From assembly GCA_020633495.1 (NCBI GenBank), contig JACKDR010000026.1, positions 1 to 64,000 on the forward strand: DNA of 64,000 bases. Reading direction: 5' to 3'. This DNA comes from Kofleriaceae bacterium (GTDB taxonomy: Bacteria; Myxococcota_A; Polyangia; Haliangiales; Haliangiaceae). Below the pieces are notes generated by a model. It worked only from the letters and a program-made list of their open reading frames with translations. It did no database searches and was not told where the DNA came from. Shown one piece after another: positions 22,102 to 32,148 of the stretch. The translations under genes and the position numbers were made by a program. The first letter of the stretch is position 1. Each line of letters begins with the position of its first letter.

Positions 22102-23985
22102 ATGGTGGGTGCAAAGACGGTTGGTAGTAGTCGCCTCGCGGTCCTTGGACTGGTTCTGGGGGCCGCGAGCGTCGGCGCGTGTGGTTTCGACCGTCCGGCG
22201 GATATCGGCTACCGTGTCGGCGGTGAGGTGTCGGGCGTCTGGAGCGGCGGACGTACGAGTCTGCGGCTCAGTGTCGGAGACCGGTCGGAGGTGCTCGAGG
22301 TCGCAGACAACGCTGCATTCGAGTTTCTGGATGCTCTAGATCCCGGTGAGACGTATGAGGTGACGGTGGTACGGCCCCCTGCACATCACGTCTGCGAAGT
22401 GAGCGAGGGAGCAGCCGCGATCGGAACCGAGGATGTGGACGCCGTGCGCGTGAGCTGCGTCGGTCCGTCAGTCAACGTGTCCGTCTCGGCTCCGGTAGAG
22501 TTCTCGTTCGACCAATCGGCGTTATCTCAGACCCTGCGTACCTCGCTGCTAACCCAGGCGATAGCTGTGACGGTTGTCGCCGATGACGCCACTTCGATCG
22601 CGGTGAATGGTGAGCCGGCGAGCTCGGGCCTTGCATCCCAGGAAATTCCACTGCAGGTCGGTAGCAACAGTATTGCAGTCGACATTGTGGAGGACTCAGT
22701 TTCTCGCAGCTTCGAGTTGGTGGCCCTCCGTGCTGGTCCTGCTACGCAGCACGCCTACGTCAAGGCTTCCAACACCGGTGCGTTTGATGGTTTCGGTGCG
22801 GCGATCGCGATCGACGGCGACACGCTGGTGGTTGGGGCTCGCGCGGAATCGTCTGCAAGCCGCCTGATCAATGGCCCCGAGGACAACGATGATCGCCTCG
22901 AGAGCGGCGCGGCGTACGTCTTTCGGCGCGAGGGCGGCGTGTGGCGTCAGGAAGCGTATCTGAAGGCGAGCAATGCGGATGCGTCGGATCACTTCGGGAC
23001 GGCCGTAGCCGTTGTCGGAGATGTTGTTGCGGTTGGTGCACCCGGTGAGGACGGGATGTCCGGCACCTTGCCTGAGTGTGGGGCCGTCTACGTGTTTCGA
23101 CGCGATGGTTCCACCTGGCAGCAAAAGGCCATCCTCCGCCCCTCGCAATGCAGCGAGTTGAAGGGGTTCGGAGGCTACGTCGCCGCGTCTGGAGACGTCA
23201 TCGCGGTGGGGGGCAGTGGTGACAATAGCGACAGCGTCCACGTCTTCCGGTTCGTCGGATCTACATGGCAGATCGAAGACAACGTGCCCTGGCCAGTCGG
23301 CCTACCTGCGAAGGTCGCGCTCGATGGTGACGTGCTCGTCGTTGGCTCCTATGATGGGTCTGGGGTGCACGTGTTCCGCAACTTCAGCGGAGACTGGACG
23401 GATCAGCACACTTTGGTTCCAGATGTTCCCGGCAGTCCTTCTCAGTTCGGCTGGGATTTCGGGATCGAGGGCGACACGATCGTCGTGACTGATCCCGCCG
23501 ACTCAAGTTCCGGAAGAGGAGTCGACGCTCCCGACATCGATGAATCTGCGCCCGGCAGCGGAGCGGCGTACGTCTTCAAGCATGTCGGAAATGCGTGGGT
23601 TCAGACGGCGTTGCTCAAGGCGTCAAACAGCGAAGCAGGCGACGGCTTCGGCCACGGGGTGGCGATCTCCGGCGAGTTCATCGTCGTTGGCGCTGGCGGT
23701 GAGGATGGCGCGGCCTCTGGGGTTGACGCAGACCAAGCTAGCAACGGGGCGAGCAGCGCCGGTGCGGCGTATGTCTTCCGAAGTGAGGCCGGCTCTTGGT
23801 CTCAAGTTCACTACCTGAAGGCGTCCAATGCTGGCCACGGTGTTCAGTTTGGGTTGCACGTTTGCGCGTCCCCGGACAGCGTTGGCGTAGGGATGCCGAA
23901 CGAAATCAGCGGTGCGACCGGGATTGACGGCGACCAGTTGGATGCATCGGCTCAGCAGAGCGGCGCTGTGTATATCTTCCGGTAG
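22102..23985 (+). CDS. FG-GAP-type beta-propeller lipoprotein
   Basis: This is a 627-aa predicted lipoprotein. The signal AVLGLVLGAASVGAC ends with a lipobox Cys near residue 27. Residues about 30-210 form beta-sandwich-like domains, including a bacterial cadherin-like segment (DDATSIAVNGEPASSG). From about residue 215 there are seven blades of a repeat of the form YLKASN...FG.AVA..GD.VAVGA..., ending GAVYVFR (an FG-GAP/integrin-alpha-like propeller). Function is unknown; surface adhesion or binding is plausible. Codons are clearly less GC-rich than in neighbours, suggesting recent transfer. It starts 25 bp after the insertion sequence. Confidence 0.85.
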   Translation: MVGAKTVGSSRLAVLGLVLGAASVGACGFDRPADIGYRVGGEVSGVWSGGRTSLRLSVGDRSEVLEVADNAAFEFLDALDPGETYEVTVVRPPAHHVCEVSEGAAAIGTEDVDAVRVSCVGPSVNVSVSAPVEFSFDQSALSQTLRTSLLTQAIAVTVVADDATSIAVNGEPASSGLASQEIPLQVGSNSIAVDIVEDSVSRSFELVALRAGPATQHAYVKASNTGAFDGFGAAIAIDGDTLVVGARAESSASRLINGPEDNDDRLESGAAYVFRREGGVWRQEAYLKASNADASDHFGTAVAVVGDVVAVGAPGEDGMSGTLPECGAVYVFRRDGSTWQQKAILRPSQCSELKGFGGYVAASGDVIAVGGSGDNSDSVHVFRFVGSTWQIEDNVPWPVGLPAKVALDGDVLVVGSYDGSGVHVFRNFSGDWTDQHTLVPDVPGSPSQFGWDFGIEGDTIVVTDPADSSSGRGVDAPDIDESAPGSGAAYVFKHVGNAWVQTALLKASNSEAGDGFGHGVAISGEFIVVGAGGEDGAASGVDADQASNGASSAGAAYVFRSEAGSWSQVHYLKASNAGHGVQFGLHVCASPDSVGVGMPNEISGATGIDGDQLDASAQQSGAVYIFR

Positions 23986-24026
23986 TGAGGCGCGCTGTCG
24001 TACCGATCCGGTAGCGTCCGCGCGTG

Positions 24027-24707
24027 ATGCTCCCCGCAGCGGTCGGTGCGCCGGGGCCCGGGCCGGACCCGGCCGGGCTGAGCGGTGGTTACGGCGAGAT
24101 GCTCGTCGGGTCGCTGCTGGTGCTCGCGCTGGTGTGTGTGGCGGCGTGGCTGGTGGTGCGGTTCGGCACGCGCCGGCTGTGGTCGCCGCGGGGCGGCCAG
24201 GTGCTCGACGTCGTGGCGCGGGTGCCGCTGGAGCCGCGGCGGTCGCTGTACGTGGTCGAGGTCGCCGGCAAGACCTTGCTGGTCGGGACCAGCGAGATGG
24301 GGCTGTCGGTGCTCAGCGAGCTCGACGCCGAGCAGGTGCGCGCGAGGCTGGAGGTGGCGCCGAGGGCGCGCGGGCTGGCGGCGTCGTTCGGAGACGCGAT
24401 CCAGAGCGCGCTGGCGAGGAGGAGGGGCGGGGCGGGCACGGGGGAGACGGAGACGGAGACCCGGACGGGCACGGGCACGGGCACGGGCACGGGCGGGGGA
24501 GAGAGACAGAGCCGGACGGGCACGGGCACGGGCACGGGCACGGGCGGGGGAGAGAGACAGAGCCAGACGGGCACGGGCGCGGGCACGGGCACGGGGGAGA
24601 GTCGGACGGGCACGGGCACGGGCACGGGGGAGATGGAGAACCGGACGGGCACGGGCACGGGGGAGAAGGAGAGCCAGACGGGGCAGGGCGGAGCCGGGCG
24701 TGGGTGA
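24027..24707 (+). CDS. fliO: FliO-like flagellar export assembly protein with a Gly-Thr repeat tail
   Basis: FliO is a small membrane protein that helps assemble the FliP ring of the flagellar export gate. The ATG at 24027 (a GTG is 3 bases earlier) gives 226 aa. A single membrane segment (MLVGSLLVLALVCVAAWLVV) is followed by the FliO cytoplasmic domain (GQVLDVVARVPLEPRRSLYVVEVAGKTLLVG, split here for length; SEMGLSVLSEL). Residues about 146-220 are a low-complexity Gly-Thr tail interrupted by ERQSR/ERQSQ/EMEN/EKESQ, which is unusual for the family. It overlaps fliP by 8 bases. The identification rests on the domain pattern and on the genes that follow. Confidence 0.75.
   Translation: MLPAAVGAPGPGPDPAGLSGGYGEMLVGSLLVLALVCVAAWLVVRFGTRRLWSPRGGQVLDVVARVPLEPRRSLYVVEVAGKTLLVGTSEMGLSVLSELDAEQVRARLEVAPRARGLAASFGDAIQSALARRRGGAGTGETETETRTGTGTGTGTGGGERQSRTGTGTGTGTGGGERQSQTGTGAGTGTGESRTGTGTGTGEMENRTGTGTGEKESQTGQGGAGRG
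24461..24680 (+). repeat. GGGCAC hexanucleotide tandem repeats inside fliO
   Basis: Blocks of (GGGCAC)n, up to six in a row, alternate with GGGGGAGAGAGACAGAGCC-like spacers across about 220 bp. They encode Gly-Thr runs. Because the unit is six bases, copy-number changes would alter protein length but not frame. The region is a likely site of polymerase slippage and of assembly error. Confidence 0.8.
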
Positions 24708-25547
24708 CACGGCGCGCGACGTCGCGGTGGTCGCGATGTTCGCGATCGGGCCGGTCCTGCTGGTGATGCTCACCAGCTTCGTGAAGCTCAGCGTGGTGCT
24801 CGGGCTGGTGCGCAACGCGCTCGGCAGCCCGCAGGTGCCGCCGGGCCTGGTGGTCACCGGGCTGGCGCTGGTGCTGACGCTGTTCGTGATGTCGCCGGTG
24901 ATCGAGCAGGTGGTCGACGCCATCGCGCCGCACGCGGGCGGGTCGACGCCGGGACCGGGCGGCGGCGCCGGCGCGCCGGCGCCGGATGCCCCAGGCCGGA
25001 CGACCCCGACGCCGGGTGCGCCCGCGCTCCCCGGCGAGGCAGGGCCCGGCGGTGACGAGACCCCGCCGCCGGCGACGCCGGCCGCCCTGACCCCTCGGCC
25101 ACCCCCGATCCGGCGGCGGCCGCCGATCCGTTCAGGCTCGCCGACCGGCAGTGGCCCGCCGACGGTGGCGGCTGGCTGGTCGCGGCCGGGCGCGCCGCCG
25201 AGCCGGTGCGCGCGTTCCTGGTGCGCCACGCGCACGCCCGCGACCGGGCCACGTTCGCGGCCCTGGCCGGCAAGCTGCGCGGTCGGGCCCAGCCGGCGGC
25301 GGACGACAGCCTCGGGGTGCTGGCGCCCGCGTTCGTCACCAGCGAGCTCAAGGAGGCGTTCGCGATCGGCTTCCTGCTGCTGCTGCCGTTCCTGGTCATC
25401 GACCTGGTCGTCGGGATGTCGCTGGGCGCGCTCGGCCTGGTGCAGACGTCGCCGGCGGTGGTGTCGCTGCCGCTCAAGCTCCTGCTGTTCGTCGCGGTCG
25501 ACGGCTGGCGGCTGCTGGTCGAGGGCCTGGTGCTGGGGTACTCGTGA
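24700..25547 (+). pseudogene. fliP: FliP-like export gate protein, frame-disrupted
   Basis: FliP forms the core ring of the export gate. The GTG at 24700 begins VGDTARDVAVVAMFAIGPVL, then MLTSFVKLSVVLGLVRNALG and GLALVLTLFVMSPVIEQ, the conserved first half. A Pro/Gly/Ala-rich linker follows. The second half lies one base earlier in frame: RAFLVRHAHARDRATF, FVTSELKEAFAIGFLLLLPF and LPLKLLLFVAVDGWRLLVEG, to TGA at 25545-25547. The second frame has a stop at 25053-25055, so the change must lie between there and about 25100. A one-base deletion in the gene or the assembly, or a programmed -1 shift, would explain it. The usual MMLPP stretch reads LVQTSPAV. Confidence 0.75.
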
Positions 25548-25822
25548 CCTGGACCGAGGCGCTCATCGGCGTGCTGCGCGAGGGCGTGCTGCTGGCGCTC
25601 GCGCTGGCGGCGCCGGCGCTGGCCGGGGCGCTGCTCGCCGGCATCGTCACCGGCGTGCTCGGCGCGGTGACCCAGGTCCAGGACGCCTCGGTGGCGATGG
25701 CGATCCGGGTGGTCGCGGTGGCCGGCGCGCTGGCGGTCGCGGCGCCGTTCATCGCCCGCCAGCTGGGCGCGTTCGCCAGCCACGTCCTGGCGATGATCCC
25801 CAGCCTGGGCAGCATGAGCTGA
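25544..25822 (+). CDS. fliQ: FliQ-like export gate protein
   Basis: FliQ wraps the outside of the FliP/FliR ring. The GTG at 25544 overlaps the fliP stop (GTGA) and gives 92 aa, the usual length (about 89). Two membrane hairpin helices are visible (LREGVLLALALAAPALAGAL and AMAIRVVAVAGALAVAAPFI), with GVLGAVTQVQDASV, the conserved FliQ loop containing T-Q-[IV]-Q-[DE], between them. It is undamaged, unlike fliP. It overlaps fliR by one base. Confidence 0.85.
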   Translation: MTWTEALIGVLREGVLLALALAAPALAGALLAGIVTGVLGAVTQVQDASVAMAIRVVAVAGALAVAAPFIARQLGAFASHVLAMIPSLGSMS

Positions 25823-26583
25823 TGGATCCGGGGACCCCGCTGGTCGTCGCGCTGGTCGCGCTGCGCCTGGTCCCCATGGCGATGGTCCCGGTGTGGGGCG
25901 GCCCGCTGGCGCCGTGGAGCACGCGCGTCGCGCTGGCCGCGCTGGGCGCGGTGGCGCTCGCGGTGCTGCAGCCGCCCGCCGCCGCCGCCACGATCGCGAC
26001 CCTGCCGGCGGCCGCGCTGGTCGCGATCGGGCTCAAGGAGCTCGCGATCGGCGCGGTGCTGGCGCTGGTGGTCGCGGTGCCGTTCATCGCCGCCGACATG
26101 GCCGGGCGCCTCATGGGCGGCGCGGTCGGCGGCGCCCTCGACGGCGACGCCGCCGGGCCCGGCGGCCCGACCTCGACCGGCGGCTTGCTGGTCGGGCTGC
26201 TCGCCGTGCTCGTGTTCTTCGCGGTCGACGGCCACCTGATCGTCGTCACCGCGCTCGCCGGCAGCTACCGGGTGCTGCCGCTGCTGGGCGGCCTCGACCG
26301 GGTCGGCGCCACCCACCAGGTCCTGGCCGCGGTGGCGGCGCTGTTCGCCGCCGGCGTCGCGCTCGCCGCGCCCGCGCTGGTCGCCGCGGCCCTGGTCGAG
26401 GTCGCGCTCGGCCTGATCGGCCGGGCCTGGGGCGGCGCCGCCGCCAGGCTCACCGCGCTGCGCGGCGCCGCGGTCCTGGCGTTCGTCGCCGCCGGGCTGT
26501 GGGTGCTGGCGATCGCGCTGGCCGACGGCGGCGGCGCCGCGGCGCGCTCGCTCGACGGCGCGGTGCGCGCGCTGGCGCCCTGA
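25822..26583 (+). CDS. fliR: FliR-like export gate protein
   Basis: FliR completes the export gate ring. The ATG at 25822 overlaps the fliQ stop (TGATG) and gives 253 aa, the normal size (about 260). The sequence is highly hydrophobic, with about six membrane segments. The conserved features are MVPVWGGPLAPWSTRVALAA near the N-terminus, LKELAIGAVLALVVAVPF, and DGHLIVVTALAGSYRVLPL. The region is very Ala/Gly-rich, as expected at this GC level. It ends 39 bp before the convergent flhB end. Confidence 0.85.
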   Translation: MDPGTPLVVALVALRLVPMAMVPVWGGPLAPWSTRVALAALGAVALAVLQPPAAAATIATLPAAALVAIGLKELAIGAVLALVVAVPFIAADMAGRLMGGAVGGALDGDAAGPGGPTSTGGLLVGLLAVLVFFAVDGHLIVVTALAGSYRVLPLLGGLDRVGATHQVLAAVAALFAAGVALAAPALVAAALVEVALGLIGRAWGGAAARLTALRGAAVLAFVAAGLWVLAIALADGGGAAARSLDGAVRALAP

Positions 26584-26622
26584 GCCCGCGCCGCCAGCAT
26601 GGCGCCGGCGCGCCGCGCGCAG

Positions 26623-27639
26623 CTAGGCCGCGCGCTCGACCGCGACCAGGATCCTCGCCAGCGCGGCGTGCGCGGCCTCAGGCACCGGCGCGCCCTCGGC
26701 GGGGCCAGCGCGCGCGCCAGCGGATCGTCGCCGTGCAGCGCGACGCCGTGGCGCCGGCCCAGCGCGCACAGGGCGTCGACCGCGCGATCGCGCGCGCGCC
26801 GCCGCCACCACCCGCGGCACCGGCTGCCACCGCGGGTGCCACGCCACCGCCGCCGCGACGCCGGCGCCGACGAGCACGACGGTCGCGGTGCGCACCGCCT
26901 CGTCGCGGCCGGCGCCGTCGCGGACGCGCGGCGCTGGCGCTCGCGGCGCCACCGCGGATCGCCCTCGGCGTCGCGGCGGTCGTCGCGGGCCTCGCGCGCC
27001 GTCATCGCCAGGTCGGCGCGCAGCCGGCGCGCCCGCTCGAGCCAGTCGACCACGCCGATGGCGACGCCGACCGCCGCCGCCTGGGCCAGCAGCACCACCG
27101 CGAGGTCGGCGCCGAGGGCGCCGGTGGTCGGCGCCGGCTGGCCGATCCGGGTCGCCAGCGCCACCGCCGCGCCGCCGGCCAGCGCCGCGGTCGCCGCCGC
27201 CACCGCGACCGCGCGGGCCAGGTCGAGCGCCGCCACGCCGGCGCGTCGCGCGGCGTCGTCGCGCGGCCCCGGCAGGCGCGCGTCGCGTCGCCGCGGCAGC
27301 AGCCACAGGCCCCAGGTCTGGGCGACGTGGGCGAGCACCGCCGCCGCCGCCGCCGCGACCACCAGCAGCGCCACCAGCGCCGCCAGCGTCGCCAGCACCG
27401 ACGGCACGCCGGTCCGGGTCGCCGCCGCCACCGGATCGCCGCCGGTCGCCGTCGCGACGCCGCCCGCGATCGCGTTGCCGGCGGCCCGGGCCACGGCGCG
27501 CCCGGTCGCGGCCAGGGCCAGCGCGCCACCGGCGAAGGCCGCCGGCGGCGACCAGCGCCGGCGACCACGGCACGCGGCCGGCCCGGCGGGCCTGGGCGAG
27601 CCGGCGCGGCGTGGCGGGGAACGGGCGCGACTCGGCCAC
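26623..27639 (-). pseudogene. flhB: FlhB-like export switch protein, multiple frame breaks, no NPTH motif
   Basis: FlhB controls export specificity through self-cleavage. A GTG at 27639 begins VAESRPFPATPRRLAQARRA, like FlhB. The following membrane segments (FAGGALALAATG, AHVAQTWGLWLLPRR) and the EGDP segment (DAEGDPRWRRERQRR) lie in another frame. The cytoplasmic domain (RTATVVLVGAGVAAAVAWHP, PRVVAAARA) returns to the first frame. HGVALHGDDPLARAL is again in the second, and the end PVPEAAHAALARILVAVE is in the first. The NPTH cleavage motif aligns with GAGV, so self-cleavage would be lost. At least four frame changes mean either decay or assembly errors. It is convergent to fliR. Confidence 0.7.
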
Positions 27640-27698
27640 GGCCGACGGTAGCACCGCCCCACGACGTGGGTCGGTCCGGTCAGGTAGAGTGCCGCGCC

Positions 27699-28595
<897 letters not shown>

Positions 28596-28625
28596 TCGCG
28601 CCGGGCGCGACGGGGGCGCCCCACG

Positions 28626-31046
28626 GTGAGTGACTGGGTCGAGGTCGCGGTCGGCCTGCCGGTGCCGGGTACCTACCACTACCGGGCGCACCGCCCGGTC
28701 GCGGTGGGCAGCCGGGTGCTGGTGCCGTTCGGCGCCCGCTCGGTCAGCGGCGTGGTGGTGCGCGCCGGCGAGCCGCCGGCGGCGGCGGTCGCGCGCGTCC
28801 TCGACGTCCAGGACGTCCTCGACGACGAGCCGGCGCTGCCCGCCGACCTGGTCGCGCTGTGCCTGTGGATCGCCGACTACTACGAGGCGTTCCCCGGCGA
28901 GGTCCTGCGCGGCGCGCTGCCCGCCGGCACCCAGATCGTCGCCGCCCCGGTGGCGCGGCTCACCGCCGCGGGCCAGGCGACGATCGACGGCCAGGGCGGG
29001 GCGCTGCCGCCGCGCCAGCGCGACCTGCTGGCGCGGCTGGCCCAGCGCCCGGTGCCGCGCAGCAAGCTGGGCCGCGACCGCGGCGAGCTCGATCGCCTGA
29101 TCGCCGCCGGCCTGGTCGAGCTCGGCGAGGGCCGCAGCAAGGCGCGGGTCCGGCCCCGCACCGAGCGGATCGCGCGCCTGGTCGCCGACGACGTCGACGC
29201 CGCGCAGGCCTGGCTGGCCCGCGCGCCGCGCCGGCTCGCCGTGGTCGACGCTCTCGCCGCCGCCGGCGGCGCGATGGCGGTCGCGGTGCTGGCGCTCGCG
29301 GTGCCCAAGGCGGCGCCGGCGCTGCGCGAGCTGGTCGCCGCCGGCGTCGTCGCGATCGACACCGTCGAGATCGATCCCACCGCCGCGGTCGCCGGCGACG
29401 CGCTGCCCGCGGCGGTGACGCCGCCGACCTTGACCGCCGACCAGCGCACCGCGCTCGACGCCATCTCCGGCGCGATGGGCACCGGCTTCGCCGCGTTCCT
29501 GCTCCACGGCGTCACCGGCAGCGGCAAGACCGAGGTCTACCTGCACGCGATCGAGCACGCGCTCGGCGGCGACGGCACCGCGCTGGTGCTGGTCCCCGAG
29601 ATCTCGCTGACGCCGCAGCTCGCGGCGCGGTTCCGCGCCCGCTTCGGCGACCAGGTCGCGGTCCTGCACAGCGGCCTCACCGATCGCGATCGCCTGGGCG
29701 AGTGGCAGCGCCTGCGCAAGGGCGACGCCCGGATCGCGCTGGGCGCGCGCTCGGCGGTGTTCGCGCCGATCGAGCGCCTGGCGATCGTCGTCGTCGACGA
29801 GGAGCACGACACCTCGTTCAAGCAGGACGAGGGCGTCCGCTACCACGGCCGCGACGTCGCGCTGACCCGGGCCCAGCGCGCCGGCGCGGTGTGCGTGCTG
29901 GGCTCGGCGACGCCGTCGATGGAGTCGTTCGCGGCGGCGCGCGCCGGTCGCTACCAGCTGCTGTCGATGCCGGGGCGCGCCACCGCGCGGCCGCTGCCCG
30001 AGGTCCAGATCGTCGACCTGCGCACCTACCTGCCCGACGGCGAGGGCATGCTGTCGGCGCCGCTGGCCGAGGCCCTGGGCGAGACCCTGGCCGCCGGCGA
30101 TCAGGCGATCCTGTTCCTCAACCGGCGCGGCTTCGCGACCTTCGTGATGTGCCGGGCCTGCGGCCACGCGTTCCGGTGCCCGCACTGCTCGGTGTCGCTG
30201 ACCTACCACCGCTTCAGCGACCGGTTGATGTGCCACTACTGCGGCTTCGGCCAGCGGGTCCCCGACGCGTGCCCGTCGTGCAAGGCGCTGGAGACGATCG
30301 ATCGCAAGGGCCTGGGCACCGAGCGGATCGCCGAGGCGGTCGCGACCCGCTTCCCCACCGCGCGGGTGGCGCGCCTCGATCGCGACGTCGCCAGCGGCGC
30401 CAAGGTCGAGGGCGTGCTGGCCAAGGTGGCGCGGCGCGAGACCGACATCCTGGTCGGCACCCAGATGGTGACCAAGGGGCACGACTTCCCCGGCGTCACG
30501 CTGGTCGGCGTGCTGCTCGCCGACACCGGCCTGTCGATGCCCGACTTCCGCGCCTCGGAGCGCACGTTCCAGCTGTTGACCCAGGTCGCCGGCCGCGCCG
30601 GCCGCGGCGATCGCGCCGGCCGCGTCATCATCCAGACCTACAAGCCCGAGGCCGCCGCGGTGGCGTGCGCGTCCCGTCACGACTACGTCGGCTTCTTCGA
30701 CGCCGAGCTGGTCAGCCGCGGCGAGCTGGGCTACCCGCCGCACGGCCGGATCGCGGCGCTGCGCATCGACGGCCCCGATCCGGCGCGCGTCGTCGCCGAG
30801 GCCGAGCGGCTGGGCGCGCTGGCGGCCGCGGTGGCGCGCGGCGCCGGGCCGGGCGCCGGCGCGGTCGAGGTGCTGGGGCCGGTCGAGGCGCCGCTGGCGC
30901 GGCTGCGCGGCCGGACCCGCTGGCAGCTGTGGCTGCGCTCCGCCGATCGCGGCGCCCTGCGCCGCGTGATCCGCGCCCTGGCCACCGCCGAGGTCGCCGG
31001 CGGGATCCGGGTCGGGGTGGACGTGGACCCGGTGTCGGCCATGTAA
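28626..31046 (+). CDS. priA: Primosomal protein N' (PriA helicase)
   Basis: PriA is a 3'-to-5' DNA helicase that restarts stalled replication forks. It is 806 aa with a GTG start. The N-terminal DNA-binding domain (VEVAVGLPVPGTYHY) is followed by Walker A GVTGSGKTEVY (about residue 295) and DEEHD (about 392). The zinc-binding insertion (CRACGHAFRCPHCSV, CHYCGFG, CPSC; about 508-560) and the GTQMVTKGHDFPGVTLV motif V/VI region follow. Family length is about 730, so this one is somewhat long, through an Ala-rich stretch before the helicase core. Confidence 0.95.
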   Translation: MSDWVEVAVGLPVPGTYHYRAHRPVAVGSRVLVPFGARSVSGVVVRAGEPPAAAVARVLDVQDVLDDEPALPADLVALCLWIADYYEAFPGEVLRGALPAGTQIVAAPVARLTAAGQATIDGQGGALPPRQRDLLARLAQRPVPRSKLGRDRGELDRLIAAGLVELGEGRSKARVRPRTERIARLVADDVDAAQAWLARAPRRLAVVDALAAAGGAMAVAVLALAVPKAAPALRELVAAGVVAIDTVEIDPTAAVAGDALPAAVTPPTLTADQRTALDAISGAMGTGFAAFLLHGVTGSGKTEVYLHAIEHALGGDGTALVLVPEISLTPQLAARFRARFGDQVAVLHSGLTDRDRLGEWQRLRKGDARIALGARSAVFAPIERLAIVVVDEEHDTSFKQDEGVRYHGRDVALTRAQRAGAVCVLGSATPSMESFAAARAGRYQLLSMPGRATARPLPEVQIVDLRTYLPDGEGMLSAPLAEALGETLAAGDQAILFLNRRGFATFVMCRACGHAFRCPHCSVSLTYHRFSDRLMCHYCGFGQRVPDACPSCKALETIDRKGLGTERIAEAVATRFPTARVARLDRDVASGAKVEGVLAKVARRETDILVGTQMVTKGHDFPGVTLVGVLLADTGLSMPDFRASERTFQLLTQVAGRAGRGDRAGRVIIQTYKPEAAAVACASRHDYVGFFDAELVSRGELGYPPHGRIAALRIDGPDPARVVAEAERLGALAAAVARGAGPGAGAVEVLGPVEAPLARLRGRTRWQLWLRSADRGALRRVIRALATAEVAGGIRVGVDVDPVSAM

Positions 31047-31092
31047 TATGTAGGTCCCGGGAACCAAGAGGGACGGGCCCTGCGCGCTGGTT

Positions 31093-32088
31093 GTGCTTCC
31101 GCCCGTCTCCTTGCCCCCGATCTCGCTCCTCGTGGACGGCCCCGCCACCATCCTCGTCGTCAGCAACCCCAGCGATACCGCCGAGATCCGGGCGGCCCTG
31201 GGGGACGCCGTCCTGCCCGGTGCCCGCATCGTCGTCGACGACGGCGCCGACGGCACGCTGGGCACGTTCGTCGAGCAGCGCCCCGAGGTGGTCGTGATGA
31301 CCGCGACCCTCGACGCCGGTGACGGCCGCTCGCTGATCGGCGCGATGCGCGACGCCGCGGCGGCCGGGACCTTCCACGTGGTGCTGATCGGCGACCTGCG
31401 CGGGCCGGTGCGCAACGCCCTCGACGCCGCCGACTTCCGTGCCGACCGGTTCGTGGCCCGGCCGCTGGCCGCCAAGGCGCTGCGCTACGCGGTGACCACC
31501 GGGGCCGCGGTGGCGCGCCGCGCTCGCGCCGCCGGCGCCGCCGCGCCGAGCGCCGCGCCGGTGGCAGTGCTGCCCGAGGCCGGCTCGACGCGGGTGTCGG
31601 GGCAGCACCGCGCGGTCCTGGTCACCGGCGCGGGCACCGAGCCCGGCGTCGGCGCGATGCGGCGCCCGCGCACGGTTTCGGACCGGTTCGAGGCCATGCT
31701 CGACGAGGAGATCGAGCACCACGTCGAGGACGAGGTCGTGCGCCGCACCAGCGGCGGCTTCTCGGTGCCGGTCGAGGCCATCCTGGCCGCCGGCGGCGAG
31801 GTCGATCCCGCGGTCGCGGCCGCGGTGGTCGACGGCGCGGTGACCGCGCCGATGGCCGCCGGCGAGCTGCCGACCCGGCCGGTGTCGAGCTTCGAGGCCC
31901 GCCAGCACCTGCTCGTCGACGCCACCGCGGGCGCCGCCGCGCCCGCGCCGGCGCGGCGTGGCGGCGCGGCCGGACGATCCGCCGCCGCCGCCGGGCGCAG
32001 CCGTGACGATCGACGATCGCGACATCGTCGACGTCGACGACGCGCGCGATCGCGCCGCCGTCGATGGTGGCGCCGCCCGGGGCGATGA
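31093..32088 (+). CDS. Degenerate receiver-like domain, N-terminal part of a frame-broken regulator
   Basis: The GTG at 31093 opens a frame encoding a response-regulator-like domain (ATILVVSNPSDTAEIRAAL, then PEVVVMTATLDAGDG and RFVARPLAAKAL). The phosphoacceptor Asp position reads T in VVVMTATL, and the conserved C-terminal Lys is Arg, so it looks like a pseudo-receiver that is not phosphorylated. After about base 31965 the frame turns into Arg-rich noise. The likely continuation lies in a second frame, then in the frame of the DUF4388 protein that follows. It is probably the N-terminal part of one protein. Start codon and exact joining points are uncertain. Confidence 0.55.
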   Translation: MLPPVSLPPISLLVDGPATILVVSNPSDTAEIRAALGDAVLPGARIVVDDGADGTLGTFVEQRPEVVVMTATLDAGDGRSLIGAMRDAAAAGTFHVVLIGDLRGPVRNALDAADFRADRFVARPLAAKALRYAVTTGAAVARRARAAGAAAPSAAPVAVLPEAGSTRVSGQHRAVLVTGAGTEPGVGAMRRPRTVSDRFEAMLDEEIEHHVEDEVVRRTSGGFSVPVEAILAAGGEVDPAVAAAVVDGAVTAPMAAGELPTRPVSSFEARQHLLVDATAGAAAPAPARRGGAAGRSAAAAGRSRDDRRSRHRRRRRRARSRRRRWWRRPGR

Positions 32089-32148
32089 CGCCGGAGGCGC
32101 CGCCGGTGGCGGCCGTGACGATCGACGATCGCGACATCGTCGACGTCG
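32000..32148 (+). repeat. Two 37-bp direct repeats at the frame breaks of the regulator gene
   Basis: Identical 37-bp copies lie at 32000-32036 and 32112-32148. Each encodes the same peptide, AVTIDDRDIVDV, but in different reading frames (frames 2 and 3 of the + strand). The distance between copies is 112 bp, not a multiple of three. The surrounding GC-rich repeats are plausible sites for one-base indels. Confidence 0.85.
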
